Source of the DNA: Flavobacterium davisii
GTDB taxonomy: Bacteria; Bacteroidota; Bacteroidia; Flavobacteriales; Flavobacteriaceae
DNA: 64,000 nucleotides
Direction: 5' to 3'
Assembly: GCF_019565505.1 (NCBI RefSeq)
Contig: NZ_CP067378.1
Location: 1,798,001 to 1,862,000 of the forward strand
Below are positions 48,252-60,540 of this stretch, in pieces (within the stretch, counting starts at the first letter, position 1; each line of letters opens with the position of its first letter). The position numbers and the translations under genes were made by a program. The notes under the pieces are model-generated. The model was not told where the DNA came from. It saw only the letters and a program-made list of their open reading frames with translations, and made no database searches.

Positions 48252-48956
48252 ATGATATCAAGAAAAGTTAACAACGTACAAGAAGCTTTAGAAGGAATTC
48301 AAGACGGAATGACCATTATGCTTGGTGGTTTCGGACTTTGTGGCATTCCTGAAAATAGTATTACAGAATTAGTAAATAAAGGTATAAAAAATTTAACTTG
48401 TATTTCGAACAATGCAGGCGTAGATGATTTTGGTCTGGGATTACTATTACAAAAACATCAAATAAAAAAAATGATTTCTTCTTATGTAGGAGAAAATGCT
48501 GAATTTGAACGTCAAATGCTTTCAGGTGAGTTAGAAGTAGAATTAACACCACAAGGGACTTTGGCTGAAAAATGCCGTGCTGCCCAAGCAGGTATTCCAG
48601 CGTTTTTTACCCCAGCAGGATACGGAACAGAAGTAGCAGAGGGAAAAGAAGTACGCGAATTTAACGGTAAAATGCATATTTTAGAACATGCGTTTCAAGC
48701 TGATTTTTCGATTGTAAAAGCTTGGAAAGGAGATGAAGCAGGTAACCTAATTTTCAAAGGAACAGCTCGTAATTTCAACGCTCCTATGGCAGGCGCTGCA
48801 AAAATTACTATTGCTGAGGTAGAAGAATTGGTACCAGCAGGCACTTTAGATCCGAATGAAATTCATATTCCGAGAATTATGATCAATCGTATTTTTCAAG
48901 GAGATAAATTTGAAAAAAGAATTGAACAACGTACGGTTCGTACTAAAATTCAATAA
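48252..48956 (+). CDS. scoA: 3-oxoacid CoA-transferase subunit A
   Basis: The 234-residue protein contains [20 protein letters not shown] and TGVGT-like [20 protein letters not shown], typical of subunit A of succinyl-CoA:3-ketoacid CoA-transferase. With subunit B it moves CoA between succinate and acetoacetate in ketone-body and amino-acid catabolism. Subunit B follows after a 422-bp interruption. Confidence 0.92.
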   Translation: MISRKVNNVQEALEGIQDGMTIMLGGFGLCGIPENSITELVNKGIKNLTCISNNAGVDDFGLGLLLQKHQIKKMISSYVGENAEFERQMLSGELEVELTPQGTLAEKCRAAQAGIPAFFTPAGYGTEVAEGKEVREFNGKMHILEHAFQADFSIVKAWKGDEAGNLIFKGTARNFNAPMAGAAKITIAEVEELVPAGTLDPNEIHIPRIMINRIFQGDKFEKRIEQRTVRTKIQ

Positions 48957-48999
48957 TTCAATAATTCAATAATTCATCAATTTAAAAATGTAATAATTT

Positions 49000-49345
49000 A
49001 TGAGTAATGACAATGTTATTTTAGTTAAGACCATAAATTTTGCATTAGATGTAATTATTCTGTGAAGAGTTAGAAAATAAAAAGAAGTTTGTTGTAGCAA
49101 ATCAGCTTTTAAGAAGTGGAACGAGTATTGGAGCTAATATTCATGAAGCACAAAATGCTGAGAGTAGAATAGATTTTATACATAAAGTAAAAATTGCTGC
49201 TAAAGAAGTTGAAGAAACAAAATATTGGTTAATTCTTTGTGAAAGAGCTAAATCTTATCCTTTCAATGAGAATTTGAAAATTCAAATAAATGAGATTTCG
49301 CTAATAATTTATAAAATTCTACCAACAAGTAAATCAAAAAATTAG
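49000..49345 (+). CDS. Four-helix-bundle protein (one frameshift)
   Basis: The product begins MSNDNVILVKTINFALDVII and, after a shift near 49062, continues CEELENKKKFVVANQLLRSG, TSIGANIHEAQNAESRIDFI and so on to 49345. This is the S23/four-helix-bundle family found near 23S rRNA insertions, in retroelements and scattered in genomes; its function is unclear. The length (about 114) is typical. The frame break is one extra base. It separates the CoA-transferase genes and is flanked by AAT-rich short repeats, suggesting insertion. Confidence 0.8.
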
Positions 49346-49378
49346 TACATTTTTACATTTATAAATTTATAAATTATT

Positions 49379-50034
49379 ATGGCATTAGATAAAAATCAAA
49401 TAGCACAACGCATAGCAAAAGAAGTAAAAGACGGCTACTATGTAAATCTTGGAATCGGTATTCCTACATTAGTTGCCAATTATGTTCGTGAAGATATTTC
49501 TGTTGAATTTCAATCGGAAAACGGTGTTTTAGGTATGGGACCTTTCCCTTTTGAAGGTGAAGAAGATGCTGATATCATCAACGCAGGAAAGCAAACTATA
49601 ACCACTCTAGCTGGAGCAAGTTTCTTCGATTCAGCATTCAGTTTTGGTATGATACGCGCTCAAAAAGTAGACTTAACCATTTTAGGAGCTATGGAAGTTT
49701 CTGAAAATGGTGATATTGCTAATTGGAAAATTCCGGGAAAAATGGTAAAAGGGATGGGAGGCGCTATGGATTTAGTAGCTTCTGCGGAAAATATTATTGT
49801 AGCCATGATGCATGTAAATAAAGCAGGTGAATCAAAAATACTAAAAAAGTGTACTTTACCCTTAACTGGTGTGGGATGTGTTAAGAAAGTAGTTACAGAA
49901 TTAGCTGTTTTAGAAATTACCACAAAAGGATTTAAGCTGTTAGAGCGTGCCCCGGTGTATCTGTTGAAGAAATTATAAAAGCTACCGAAGCAGAATTAAT
50001 CATTGAAGGAAATATACCTGAAATGACATTTTAG
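49379..50034 (+). CDS. scoB: 3-oxoacid CoA-transferase subunit B (one frameshift)
   Basis: The protein has NLGIGIPTLVANYVREDISV and the active-site glutamate segment FQSENGVLGMGPFPFEGEED. The stop at 49978 is caused by a missing G: reading CCCGGGTG instead of CCCGGTG gives ERAPGVSVEEIIKATEAELI and a normal end at 50034, about 217 residues. It is the partner of scoA. Confidence 0.9.
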
Positions 50035-50051
50035 TATAAAAAAATTTCTTT

Positions 50052-50087
50052 AAAAAAGGCGATAGATTTTTCTCTATCGCCTTTTTT
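50052..50087 (+). terminator. Terminator after scoB
   Basis: A stem of AAAAAAGGCGATAG (50052-50065) with CTATCGCCTTTTTT (50074-50087) and a T run lies directly downstream of the corrected scoB stop. Confidence 0.88.
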
Positions 50088-50222
50088 ATTTTTTTATTTT
50101 TTTAGATGTTTTAATTGCAAAAACATAAAAAAATAACTATATATTTTTATTTTAAAAAAAAATATTATATTAGTCGTGAAATAATTTAAATAATATTTTA
50201 TCAACAAAACAAACTATTAGTT

Positions 50223-52934
50223 ATGAAAAAACAATTACACAACGTAGCATCTATAATGGCATTGTCATTAGTTACGTTATCAACCGTTGCTCAGGAAAGC
50301 AATAAGTATATTCGAACAAAGGAAAAAAGTGATAACGGAACGCCGTCATTTGTTTCGTTTAAAGAATCCTCTATCTATAAAACATCCGATGTTAAAACTT
50401 TATTTAAAGAGCAACTAGGTTTAAGAGCTAACCAAGATTTAGCTAAAATGCAATCAGATTCTGATAACTTGGGGTTTTCTCACGACAAATATCAGTTATA
50501 TCATAAAGGAATAAAAGTTGAATTTGCTACCTATTCAGTACACTCTAAAAATGGTAGAGTAAATTCAATGAATGGGGAATATTATAATATTGGTGATATA
50601 GATATTAATCCATCTATAAAAGCAGATGTCGCTTTACAAAGAGCTATTTCTCATTTGGGAGCACAAGAGTTCTTATGGGACGATTTTGCTGAGGCAAATG
50701 CTAATAAATATTCTAAACCTCAAGGAGAGTTAGTTTTATTACCAATTGAGAATAATACCATTAAATTAGCTTATAAATTTGATATTTATGCTACAAAACC
50801 TTTGAGTAGAGGTGATGTGTATGTAGACGCTCAAAATGGTCAAATATTATTGTATAATGCAACTATTAAACATTTAGGTGAACATAGCCACGGTAAAAGA
50901 TCATCAGAAGGAACTTATGTAAATATGTTTAAAACGAATACAATGGCTTTTGTAGCAGCAAATGCTGCAACTCGTTATAGTGGTTCACAAACCATAGAAA
51001 CATCTTTAAGTGGATCTTCTTATATATTATCTGAAACGGGAAGAGGAAATGGTATTCAAACTTATAACATGAAAAAAGGGAGTACCTATAGTTCAGCTGT
51101 AAATTTTACAGATGCTGATAATAATTGGACAGCTACAGAATATAACAATACTAATAAAGATAATGCAGCTTTAGATGCTCATTGGGGAGCAGAAAAAACC
51201 TATGATTATTGGAAAAATATTCATGGTAGAAATAGTTATGATAATGTAGGGGCAAAAATTAATAGTTATGTGCATTTTGGAAATAATTATGATAATGCCT
51301 ATTGGGATGGAACTAGAATGACCTATGGAGATGGGAGTGGTACTTATTTTGATGCACTAACCTCATTAGACGTGTGTGGTCATGAAATCGGACATGCTGT
51401 TTGTGAAAAAACAGCAAATCTTGTGTACCAAAATGAATCAGGAGCTATGAACGAAGGATTTTCTGATATCTGGGGAGCATGTATTGAAAATTATGCACAA
51501 GCAAATAAACAAATTTGGTTAATAGGAGAAGATATCGAAAGAAGATCAGGACATTTAGCACTAAGATCTATGAGTAATCCTAATGCAGAAGGACAGCCTG
51601 ACACATACAAAGGAACTAATTGGTATTCAGGAACTGGTGATTCAGGAGGTGTACATACCAATTCAGGAGTATTGAATTACTGGTTTTATTTGTTATCTGT
51701 TGGAGGATCAGGAACTAACGACATAGGAAATGCTTTTAACGTAACAGGAATAACTATTGCAAAAGCAGAAAAAATAGCCTTCCGTACAGAAAGTGTATAT
51801 TTATCATCTAATTCAAATTATGCTAGTGCAAGAACAGGAGCTATTCAAGCAGCTACTGATTTATACGGTGCAGGATCACCAGAAGTTATCGCTACTACTA
51901 ATGCTTGGCATGCTGTAGGTATAGGTGCAGCTTATTCAGGAGGTACTTCAGATACGACTGCTCCAACTACTCCAACTAACTTAGCGGCTTCAGCTACTAC
52001 ATCTACATCTACTACTTTATCTTGGACAGCTTCTACTGATAATGTTGGAGTTACAGGATATAATATCTATAATGGAACTACTCTTTTAGCATCTTCAGCT
52101 ACTACTAGTGCTACTATATCAGGATTAACAGCATCTACAACATATAATTTTACTGTAAAAGCGAAAGATGCAGCAGGCAATTTATCAGCTGCAAGTAATG
52201 CTGTTTCAGTTACTACTTCTGCGGGTTCAACTCTTGTTTATTGTGCATCTAAAGGATCTAGTCAAGCAGACGAATGGATTGATTATGTAGCATTAAATGG
52301 TATGACAAATGCAACAGCTGCTAATGCAGGATATGGCAACTTTACGTCTAAAGTAGCACCTCTACCTTATGGCTCTAATACTATTACATTTAGTGCAGGT
52401 TTTGCGGGTATTGCATATACTGAATACTGGTCAGTATGGGTTGACTATAACAAAAATGGTACATTTGAATCAACAGAAAAAGTAGCATCAGGTTCTTCTT
52501 CTAGTTCAGGAAATTTAACGGGTACTTTTACAGTTCCTACTACAGCTTTAGCAGGACAAACAAGAATGAGAGTTCAAATGAAATATGGATCTGCTTCTAC
52601 AGCTTGTGAAACATTCCCTTATGGTGAAGTAGAAGATTATACAGTTAATATAGGTGCTACAGCCGTTGCAGGTCTTACTTCTGGTACAGAAATTTCAGAT
52701 GAAGCGAACAATTATAATATGGAAATTTATCCAAATCCATCAAATGGTGTGCTAAATATACGATTACTAGATAATAGAGCCGTTTCATATCAAATTTATA
52801 ACTTAATGGGACAACCTTTAAAATCAGGGAAATTAAATCAAGAAATTAATGTTTCTGATTTAGCTACAGGGATGTATGTAATTGAGATTAATGATGGTCA
52901 AAAAACATTAACGAAGAAATTTGCTAAAAAATAA
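50223..52934 (+). CDS. Secreted M4 (thermolysin-like) metalloprotease with FN3, GEVED and type IX sorting domains
   Basis: A signal peptide (ending VAQ at about residue 24) is followed by an FTP propeptide. The M4 catalytic domain has the zinc motif in [20 protein letters not shown] and the third ligand in [19 protein letters not shown]. Next are a fibronectin type III module ([20 protein letters not shown]), a GEVED domain ([20 protein letters not shown]) and a type IX sorting tail ([20 protein letters not shown] to KKFAKK). It is an exported protease, probably acting on host or environmental proteins. The length of 903 is normal for this layout. Confidence 0.95.
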   Translation: MKKQLHNVASIMALSLVTLSTVAQESNKYIRTKEKSDNGTPSFVSFKESSIYKTSDVKTLFKEQLGLRANQDLAKMQSDSDNLGFSHDKYQLYHKGIKVEFATYSVHSKNGRVNSMNGEYYNIGDIDINPSIKADVALQRAISHLGAQEFLWDDFAEANANKYSKPQGELVLLPIENNTIKLAYKFDIYATKPLSRGDVYVDAQNGQILLYNATIKHLGEHSHGKRSSEGTYVNMFKTNTMAFVAANAATRYSGSQTIETSLSGSSYILSETGRGNGIQTYNMKKGSTYSSAVNFTDADNNWTATEYNNTNKDNAALDAHWGAEKTYDYWKNIHGRNSYDNVGAKINSYVHFGNNYDNAYWDGTRMTYGDGSGTYFDALTSLDVCGHEIGHAVCEKTANLVYQNESGAMNEGFSDIWGACIENYAQANKQIWLIGEDIERRSGHLALRSMSNPNAEGQPDTYKGTNWYSGTGDSGGVHTNSGVLNYWFYLLSVGGSGTNDIGNAFNVTGITIAKAEKIAFRTESVYLSSNSNYASARTGAIQAATDLYGAGSPEVIATTNAWHAVGIGAAYSGGTSDTTAPTTPTNLAASATTSTSTTLSWTASTDNVGVTGYNIYNGTTLLASSATTSATISGLTASTTYNFTVKAKDAAGNLSAASNAVSVTTSAGSTLVYCASKGSSQADEWIDYVALNGMTNATAANAGYGNFTSKVAPLPYGSNTITFSAGFAGIAYTEYWSVWVDYNKNGTFESTEKVASGSSSSSGNLTGTFTVPTTALAGQTRMRVQMKYGSASTACETFPYGEVEDYTVNIGATAVAGLTSGTEISDEANNYNMEIYPNPSNGVLNIRLLDNRAVSYQIYNLMGQPLKSGKLNQEINVSDLATGMYVIEINDGQKTLTKKFAKK

Positions 52935-52954
52935 AACGTAATTAAAACTATATT

Positions 52955-52980
52955 GAGAGACCGAATTTGTTCGGTCTCTT
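52955..52980 (+). terminator. Terminator after the M4 protease gene
   Basis: GAGAGACCGA (52955-52964) pairs with TCGGTCTCTT (52971-52980) and is followed by TTTTTT. Confidence 0.88.
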
Positions 52981-53012
52981 TTTTTTAGTTACATTTGCAA
53001 AAAAAAAGAATC

Positions 53013-54178
53013 ATGAGTTTTCCAAAAGTAATTTTAAAACAAGGAAAAGAAAAATCAATCTTACGTCGTCATCCATGGGTATTTAGTGGAGCTGTTTACG
53101 GAGTATCTCAAGAAATAGCAGATGGCGAAATGGTAGAAGTTGTTGATGCTAAAAATCAATTACTAGGGACTGGTTATTTTAGTGATAAAGGCAGTATTGT
53201 AGTACGATTACTTACTTTTGGAAGTGAAAAATTTACAAATGATTTTTGGACTCAAAAACTGATTTCTGCTTGGAATTTAAGAACTCAATTATTGAATTTA
53301 GAAGTAACTAATGCCTTTCGTGTTATTCATGGAGAAGGGGATGGTATACCGGTTTAATTATTGATTTTTACAATAATCATTGGGTTTTACAAGCTCATTC
53401 ATCAGGGATTTATTACCAGATAGAAAAAATAGCACAAACTATTCAATCTGCTTTTCCAACATATTGTGAAACGATCTATTGTAAAAGTAGTGGTACACTC
53501 CCTAATACAGGAACTGATTACTTTTTATATGGAAATACCAAAGAAACAATAGCTAAAGAAAATCATATCCTTTTTTCTGTAAATTGGGTAGAAGGACAAA
53601 AAACAGGTTTCTTTCTAGATCAACGGGATAACCGAAAATTATTAGCTGAATTTTCAAAAGGAAAAAAGGTATTAAATACTTTTTGTTATACAGGAGGTTT
53701 TTCAATTTATGCTATGAAGTCAGGTGCTGAATTAGTAACGTCTGTTGATATTTCGCAAAAAGCGGTTGATTTAGCGGCTAAAAATATGGAATTAAATTTT
53801 TCGAATGCGAATCATCAACCTGTGGCAGATGATGTATTTAATTTTATGAAAGAAAATCATCAGATATATGATTTAATTGTACTAGATCCTCCTGCTTTTG
53901 CTAAAAGTATAAAGAGTAAGCATACCGCAACTCAAGCATATAAAAGATTAAATATAGCGGGGTTAAAAGCTTTAGCTCCTAAGGGAATTCTTTTTACTTT
54001 TTCATGTTCACAAGTTATTGATGATGTATTATTTTATAATACCATAGCAGCAGCAGCCATAGAATCTGGTAGAATTATTCGAGTTTTACACAAATTGGGA
54101 CAAGGACCTGATCATCCAACTAATATTTATCATCCTGAAGGTCATTATTTAAAAGGACTTGTTTTGTATGTAGAATAA
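53013..54178 (+). CDS. rlmI: 23S rRNA (cytosine1962-C5)-methyltransferase RlmI (one frameshift)
   Basis: The N-terminal PUA-like domain (ILRRHPWVFSGAVYGVSQEI) and the SAM-binding core (GKKVLNTFCYTGGFSIYAMK, LIVLDPPAFAKSIKSKHTAT) match RlmI, which methylates 23S rRNA. The stop at 53357 results from a missing G (CCGGTTT instead of CCGGGTTT); restoring it reads GDGIPGLIIDFYNNHWVLQA. The joined length of about 389 is normal. Confidence 0.9.
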
Positions 54179-54286
54179 TTGAAGCTGTCATAAAAGAATT
54201 GCAATTTTGTTCATTTTCGATCATAAGGAAACCATATAATACTGATAATATCAATTAGACCAAAAAAGAAGAGATAGACTAGACGT

Positions 54287-54722
54287 TGGTTTTAACCCAG
54301 ATTTCAAGAAAGTATTGTTCTTTGACAAATGAGAGCTGACTTGTACTTGTCAGCGAAGCCTATGCAAAAAATGTTGAATTTATCCCCTCTTAAATTTTGG
54401 CTGAAATGTAAAAAGGCTTCCATTTGGAAGTCCTTGAGACAATTAATGATCAAACATCGTGTTATCTCGTATATAATAATTTTAGCTAAGTTAGATAGAA
54501 TTACGCATTAGACCCGAGCGTAGCGAATAGACGAAGTAAATCTATTCCACTTTATTTTTCTTCCAATTCAAGCACGTACTCAAATTTTAATCATCAAAAT
54601 AGTTCACTATTTCTTCTTCTAAAATTTTCCGTGAGCACTTGAATTTATTAAAAAATTTTGTTTCACAACGAAGTCTAATGCGGAATCTGGGTTTAACTTT
54701 TCAGGCACCCAGAATAAAATTA
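54287..54722 (+). mobile_element. IS110-like element derivative without transposase
   Basis: The stretch begins TTTTAACCCAGATTTCAAG and ends AATCTGGGTTTAA. Its left 220 bp match, in opposite orientation, the non-coding region ahead of the IS110-like fragment at 16126-16263. Here that region is joined directly to TTAGATAGAATTACGC, which lies past the fragment's stop in the other copy, so the coding part has been removed cleanly. The right half (about 54515-54720) resembles the element at 62195-62383. Short open frames in it are not genes. Confidence 0.6.
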
Positions 54723-54726
54723 AGAT

Positions 54727-54783
54727 TTGTCTCGTCCGAATAAGTTTATATTTTTATATAAACTTATTTTAGGACAAGACAAA
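54727..54783. terminator. Long imperfect hairpin
   Basis: Arms of about 25 nt (around 54727-54751 and 54756-54783, with TTTGTCT...AATAAGTTTATAT in the left arm) pair with a few bulges. It lies beyond the minus-strand glycosyltransferase gene and may terminate it or be part of the adjacent repeat. Confidence 0.5.
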
Positions 54784-54862
54784 AACTTACATAAAACGAG
54801 TAAACAAACAAAATTCTAAAACATTTAAAATCAATTGAACATTTTTTTAAATTAATTCACTG

Positions 54863-56063
54863 TTAATTATTGGGGAACAATCTATAGTAAAAAGCTATTT
54901 TTCCTAATTGAAAAACTATTTTAAAAGAATCCTTAAAAGATAATTTTGAGCCATCCACATGAACCCATCTCTTTAAAGGAACTTCACAAATGATTTTTTG
55001 GGCATTTTCAGATCCATAAATTTTTTTCATTCTCATAAATATTTCTACATCAAACAACCATTTTGTAATGAATTTTTTTTGAAATGTTTTTTCAATTATT
55101 TCTGGTATCATGACTTTGGCTCCGCATTGAGTGTCCTTAAATTCCATTCCTAGCGTCTTTCTAATGATAAAATTTATAGTCATCGAGATGATTTTTCTAG
55201 CAGATTCTTTTGTAATTTCAGCCCCCATTCTATCTATTCTAGAACCACTCACAATTTTGTATTCAGAACCCTTGATTGTGTCAACTAATTTGTGAAAATC
55301 TGTAAAATCTGTAGACAAATCGGCATCTAAAAAACCGATGAAATCAAATTGATTAAGTGATGCTAAGTGCAGCATTCCTAATCGAACAGCTTCTGCTTTA
55401 CCTCCATTTTTTGAACAATTATAAACACTCATATTATTAAGGTTTCCTTCACATAATTCATTTAAAACTTTTAGGGTATTATCTGTACTCCCATCATTTA
55501 CAAAGCATAGGTGATAGCCCAAATTTGTTTTGATAAAGCTTTTAAATTCAGTACTGAGTAACCTTTTTTCTTCATTATAACAGGGAATGACAACACCTAT
55601 AACTTTTTCTTTGTAGAAATTGATTATTATGATCTATATTTTCTACAACCTTAGGAGTTCCAAGTATTTTTTTTACACGTGCTCCTATTTCGTTTAAACT
55701 AAGTGGTTTTTTTAAATAGTCGTCAGCACCCAAATCAAATCCCTCTAATATGACATTTTCTTGCGTATTACCAGATAAAACAATAACAGGAGTGTTACTT
55801 TTTCTCCCCATTTTAATATATTTAACGATCTTAAGACCGTGTGCATTATTGTCAATATCTTCTTTAGAGATATTAGAAATAGAAGAGGGTAATACTGGCA
55901 TATTCATATCAACTATAACCAAATCGGGTTCAATTTGATCATATAATTGAATAGCATCATGAACATTATTACAACTATAAACCTCAAATCCTAAATCTGT
56001 TAAATACATTTCTAAAGATAATAATACGAGCTGTTGATCATCTATAGTTAATATTTTTTTCAT
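54863..56063 (-). CDS. Response-regulator receiver fused to GT2 glycosyltransferase (one frameshift)
   Basis: The N-terminus (MKKILTIDDQQLVLLSLEMY) is a receiver domain with the phosphorylation Asp in DLVIVDMNMPVLP and the conserved Lys in GADDYLKKPLS. The second part is a family-2 glycosyltransferase (IGVVIPCYNEEKRLLS, HLCFVNDGSTDNTLKVL, DFIGFLDADLSTDF). In the raw sequence the receiver frame ends at 55575 and the GT2 frame is open only from 55633, with no ATG, GTG or TTG before VIPCYNEE. Removing one A from AAA near 55605 joins them as FLQEKVIGVV, giving about 400 residues. I therefore read one fused protein, although a separate GT2 gene with an unusual start cannot be excluded. GT2 enzymes of this look transfer sugars to lipid carriers. 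Confidence 0.72.
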
Positions 56064-56160
56064 TTTTGTGTTTTTTAGTTGATTGTAGAACTAAATTAAA
56101 CTCAAGTAGACGTCATTTTTGGTATTTTAGATAAATATAAATATTTGTTTCGACGAATGG

Positions 56161-59100
56161 TTGGTTTATAACGATACAATATTTTCGAAAATTAATTTTT
56201 GCTATTACATTTACAATGCAAGCTTTATTCTTAGTAGTGTGAGAGAACCTTCAAATAAATATCTTATTTCAGCTCTTTTAATTGGGGTCGTTTTTCATGG
56301 TAGTGCAATATTTTTTACCTTAGAGAATACGTATGACGCACTAATTCATCTTTTTTTTGGTAATCATTATGCTCAAAATTGGTTTGAATCTTGGAATTAT
56401 AGTTGGTACACAGGTTTTAGTGTAATGAGTTATCCCCCATTAGTACATCAGTGTATTGGGCTATTGTCTTATGTGGTAGGTTTAAAAATTAGTTTGTTTT
56501 TGATAGCTATTACAGGGGTCATATTATTTATTACAGGTGTTTACAGATTTTCATTACTCATTTCTAATAATAGATTTGTAGCTGGACACGCGTCAATAAT
56601 TGCAGTAATTTCTTCTTCGTTTGTAGAAGCGCTACATATTTTTGGTCAGCTTCCCAGTATAATAGGAATTTCTATATTAATGCACTCCTTACCTGAAATT
56701 TATTTATTTATAAGGAAAGGACATCTCAAACATTACTTAAACGCATTATCGCTAATTGCTGTAACAGTTTGTTCTCATCATGTTACGCCTATATTTGGAA
56801 TGGTTTTTTTTATAGCACCACTTATAGGTATGACAATTATAGATAAAGCACGTGAATCAACTAACTCATTTGAAGAGGTTAGAATTCAACTTTTTCTAAG
56901 AACATTAGTTCAACTATTAAAAAGAATTATTGTATTTGGTTTTAGTGTTATTGTACTAATCGTTTTTTGTATTTTACCTTATTGGATTAATTCAAAAAAA
57001 ATCCCATTACTCAAGTTCCAATTCCGCATGGGAGTAGAGATAACTTTATTGAAGTGACTTCATCAGGATTGGTTTTTTTTGTAATTCCTTGGGGAATATT
57101 ATTATTTCTATTGCCTTATTTTTTTTACAGATTTTATTCTAAACGTTACATTTTCTTTGGTTTATCGTTAGCAATTCTTACCTTATTAGGAACAGGAGGA
57201 ACGACTCCGTTACCTATTAAAATTTTAGGATCTAATGCTTTTAATATTTTAACATTAGATCGTTTTACTTTTTGGGGAAGTATTATGTGTTTACCTATGT
57301 TTGGAGAATTTGCTTATAGATTAATTGAAGGTGATTTAAAAAAAGCAATACAAGACAAATATGGAAGTGTATATCATAAATTTATTATTGGCTTGTATGG
57401 TGGTGGGATGATATTTCTAGCCATCTTTACAATTACTTTAAGTTATTGTAGACCGTTACAACCTAAAAAAATTGACATGTTGCCTATTGTTAATTTTTTA
57501 AATCAAGATCAACACGATCAATGGCGTTTTTTGCCATTAGGTTTTGGGGATCAAATGGCTTATTTATCCACTTTAACAAAGGCTATGACAGTGGATGGGA
57601 ATTATCATTCTGCAAGGCGTCTTCCAGAATTAACTTCTAGAGCAGTTGAACGTTTGGAAAATTCAAAATTCAGAGGATTAGAAGGGATAGGTTCCTTACA
57701 GCAGTTTCTTACAGTTCCTGAAAAATATAATTTGAAATACATTTTTTCAAATGATAAATTTTACGATCCCATACTTTATTTCTGCGGTTGGCACAGAATA
57801 GGTTTACTAGAAAATGGTATTATGGTTTGGGAAAAAATTAGTGTAAAACCTCTTTCTAAAATTTTACCAAAAGATGAAAATCCTTATTATTTAAAATTAA
57901 TGTGGGGGATTATACCTATGCTCACCATTATTATAGCTTTTGTACTCAATATACAGATGATTTGGATGCAAGCCTTAAAAACAAATACCAAAAACTTAAC
58001 CAATTTTAAAGAATATAAATTATATTACGATGTATTTAATCAAAAAATGATTTTAATTTTACATTACTGGGGGATTTTACTTTCTTTAATTATTATAATC
58101 AGCTTATATTTCCTTTATAGAGATGTTGATAAACAACTGACACCTGAAAATGTAGTTAAATCCTTTTATAATGATTTAGATCATAAAAATTTTAAAGAAG
58201 CTTATAACTTAACATTTCCCCAAAAAAATTATCCATTTTCACAGTTTATGCTCGAAATTTCAGTAAGTGATGGTATTATAAATTCCTATGGAAAACTAGA
58301 TTCTATTGCTGTTAAAACGGTATTTATTGGGCCTGAAAATGCAAAAGTTATTGCCCAAACAAAATGGATTACTCCATTAAAAATGATTTATAAAACATTT
58401 ACTCATTTTGTAAATAAAAAAAACAGAAAATGGTATATAGTACCAGATAAAAAAGATACAGATATTCCTCCCGATGAACTTTTTAGTAATAATCAAACAG
58501 TATTTTATAAACAAGGAAGAAGAAGAATTACAACCCAACAGACATATCATGAAGATATTCTAAGACAACCTGATTTAGAAATTATTTCAGCTTCACTAGT
58601 AGAGCAAAATAATAGATTTGAAGTTATTGGAACCCTTCAAAACATTGATAATGTTCCCGCAGATGTTATTCTAAAAGGAGAGTTGTATGATGATAATAAT
58701 GTTATGGTAGCTTCTTATAATTCAAAATATACCATAAAGCATAAATTAAATCCTAAAGAAACAACTCCTTTTAAGATAGAATTTGAAGAGATTGCTTGGT
58801 TAAAAAATACAGAGGTAAAACCGAAGACTTTTAATCCCTATGAGTTTTCACCCAAAATTTTTAAATCAAAACCTATTAGATTCAATTTACATGGAGAAGG
58901 AAATGTAGTTACGACTGATCTGTACAATTTTGTATCTTTTTATGATTTACAAATAAAGAAAGATAGATTAAAAGGAAGCCTTTTTAATTTCGGAACACAA
59001 GAAGTTACAATATCAGAATTAATTATATCCTATTATAACGATAATAAAGAACTTATTTATGTGGATCATTATTTTATAAATGAAGGAATACGAATTCAAA

Positions 59101-59327
59101 GAAAACAATTCTTTGATTATAAATTACTAGATTTAAGTAATATAAAAATAATTAATTCAAATATTAAAAATTGTTTTATAAATGGTATTTCAAACGAATC
59201 AATTGCCCGATCCGTTTTTGAAAAAAATAATGGAAATGAACTAAATCAATTACAAAAAGTTGAAGGAAAAGGATTCGCATTTATCAAAATAAGTTTAAAT
59301 AATTTTATTGGTAATCCAAGGTTATGA
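56161..59327 (+). CDS. Large membrane protein, PTPS-related family (one frameshift)
   Basis: The first half has many membrane helices and the segment YDALIHLFFGNHYAQNWFES with WYTGFSVMSYPPLVHQ, typical of the membrane family called 6-pyruvoyl-tetrahydropterin synthase related. That name is historical, and the fold resembles membrane glycosyltransferases. The break near 56998 is repaired by one A in an A7 run (NSKKNPITQVPIPHG). The second half has further helices and, after about residue 640, periplasmic beta-rich domains (NRFEVIGTLQNIDNVPADVI). The total is about 1,055 residues. The start is uncertain: an ATG is lacking and a TTG (56161) or a later GTG could serve. Confidence 0.6.
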
Positions 59328-60540
59328 AGCAAAAAAGAGCATTTTTACTTTTATTATTTTTGTCCTATTCTGTGGGTTTACAAGCTTTTATAATACTTCT
59401 AGAAGATATGAATTAATTAATCCAATACTTAAAAGTGAGGCAGGAAAGAAAATTTCTTTTCAATTTATAGCACCTGATAATAGCTGGCTTTTTATTAATC
59501 ATTCGTACGGAAAAACAATTTTGTATGGAAAAAGGAAAAACAATTTTCTTTTTTTTGAAATACCTGCTATATATACCCAAAAAACAGGTAATATTTCGTG
59601 GTGTCTTATACATGAAGAAAAAATTATATTAAAAGGAAATACAGAGATTTATCCTACTATCATTTCATCAAAACCTTTAGAAGCTTATTTAGGACCTCCA
59701 AGTACTTTGGCAGGACCTCCCCACTTTGTAATGTTTGTTACTATACCATCAGATATTTACGATAACCCAATGCCTACCAATACAAGGGTCGATTATAAAG
59801 AACATTTTTTTAACAATATTCAGAATGATATAATTTTAACAAAAAATTTGATTGCTTGGAAAAATACATTTGCACCAACAAAATCAGGTAAAATATTTTT
59901 ATCCGCTTTAGTTAATACTTCAACCACAAAAGAATTTGAAGCTGTAATCTATCCTAATATACCAACAGATTTTTCTATTAATTATACAAGACCTCATTTT
60001 TTTGCCGATGGAAATCAAATAACCACATTGTCTACTAGTACAATAAAAGATAAATTTGGAAATATTGTAAGTGATGCAACTCAAATAAATTTTTTAATAA
60101 AAAATTCAAAAGGTATTTTTCTTACTACACAAGGAAATACAATAAAAGGAATTGCCACAACTCAAATTTTACATCCAGATCATAAAGAAAAATATAATGT
60201 AAAAGCGTTTGTAAATGGTATGGCAGAAAGTAATACCATAAATATTGACTATAAAAATATTACAGTTCAAATTCCTTACAAATTTATAAATAATAGAACT
60301 CTAACTGTAGGACCTATAAGAAGCTATATGGAACAATTAGTTCCGGATGGTATTGCAGTTAGTGTTAACGTATATAGAAAAAAGAACCTTGTTGCTGAAA
60401 TTAAAGAAAATACTTTAAAAGGCATTGCCTATTTTAATTTTCAAGAAGAAGAATTCCGAGCGGATGCCTATTCATTTGAAATATCAGTTTTAGGAAAGAC
60501 AATAAAAACACAGAAGATCTTGTATGGCTATAATAAATAA
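59324..60540 (+). CDS. Secreted Ig-like repeat protein (one frameshift near start)
   Basis: The ATG at 59324 overlaps the upstream stop (ATGA). Adding one A to the run near 59332 reads MKQKKSIFTFIIFVLFCGFT into the main frame, giving a signal peptide and about 405 residues. The body is beta-rich, with an Ig-like segment (HFFADGNQITTLSTSTIKDK, VSDATQINFLIKNSKGIFLT) resembling invasin or bacterial Ig modules. I do not know the function. It is coupled to genes on both sides, so it likely works with them at the cell surface. Confidence 0.6.

Noticed and set aside
54329..54511. 60-codon frame near 54.4 kb
   Set aside because: It lies in the non-coding left end of the IS110-like element; the matching region at 16.3 kb does not keep the frame.
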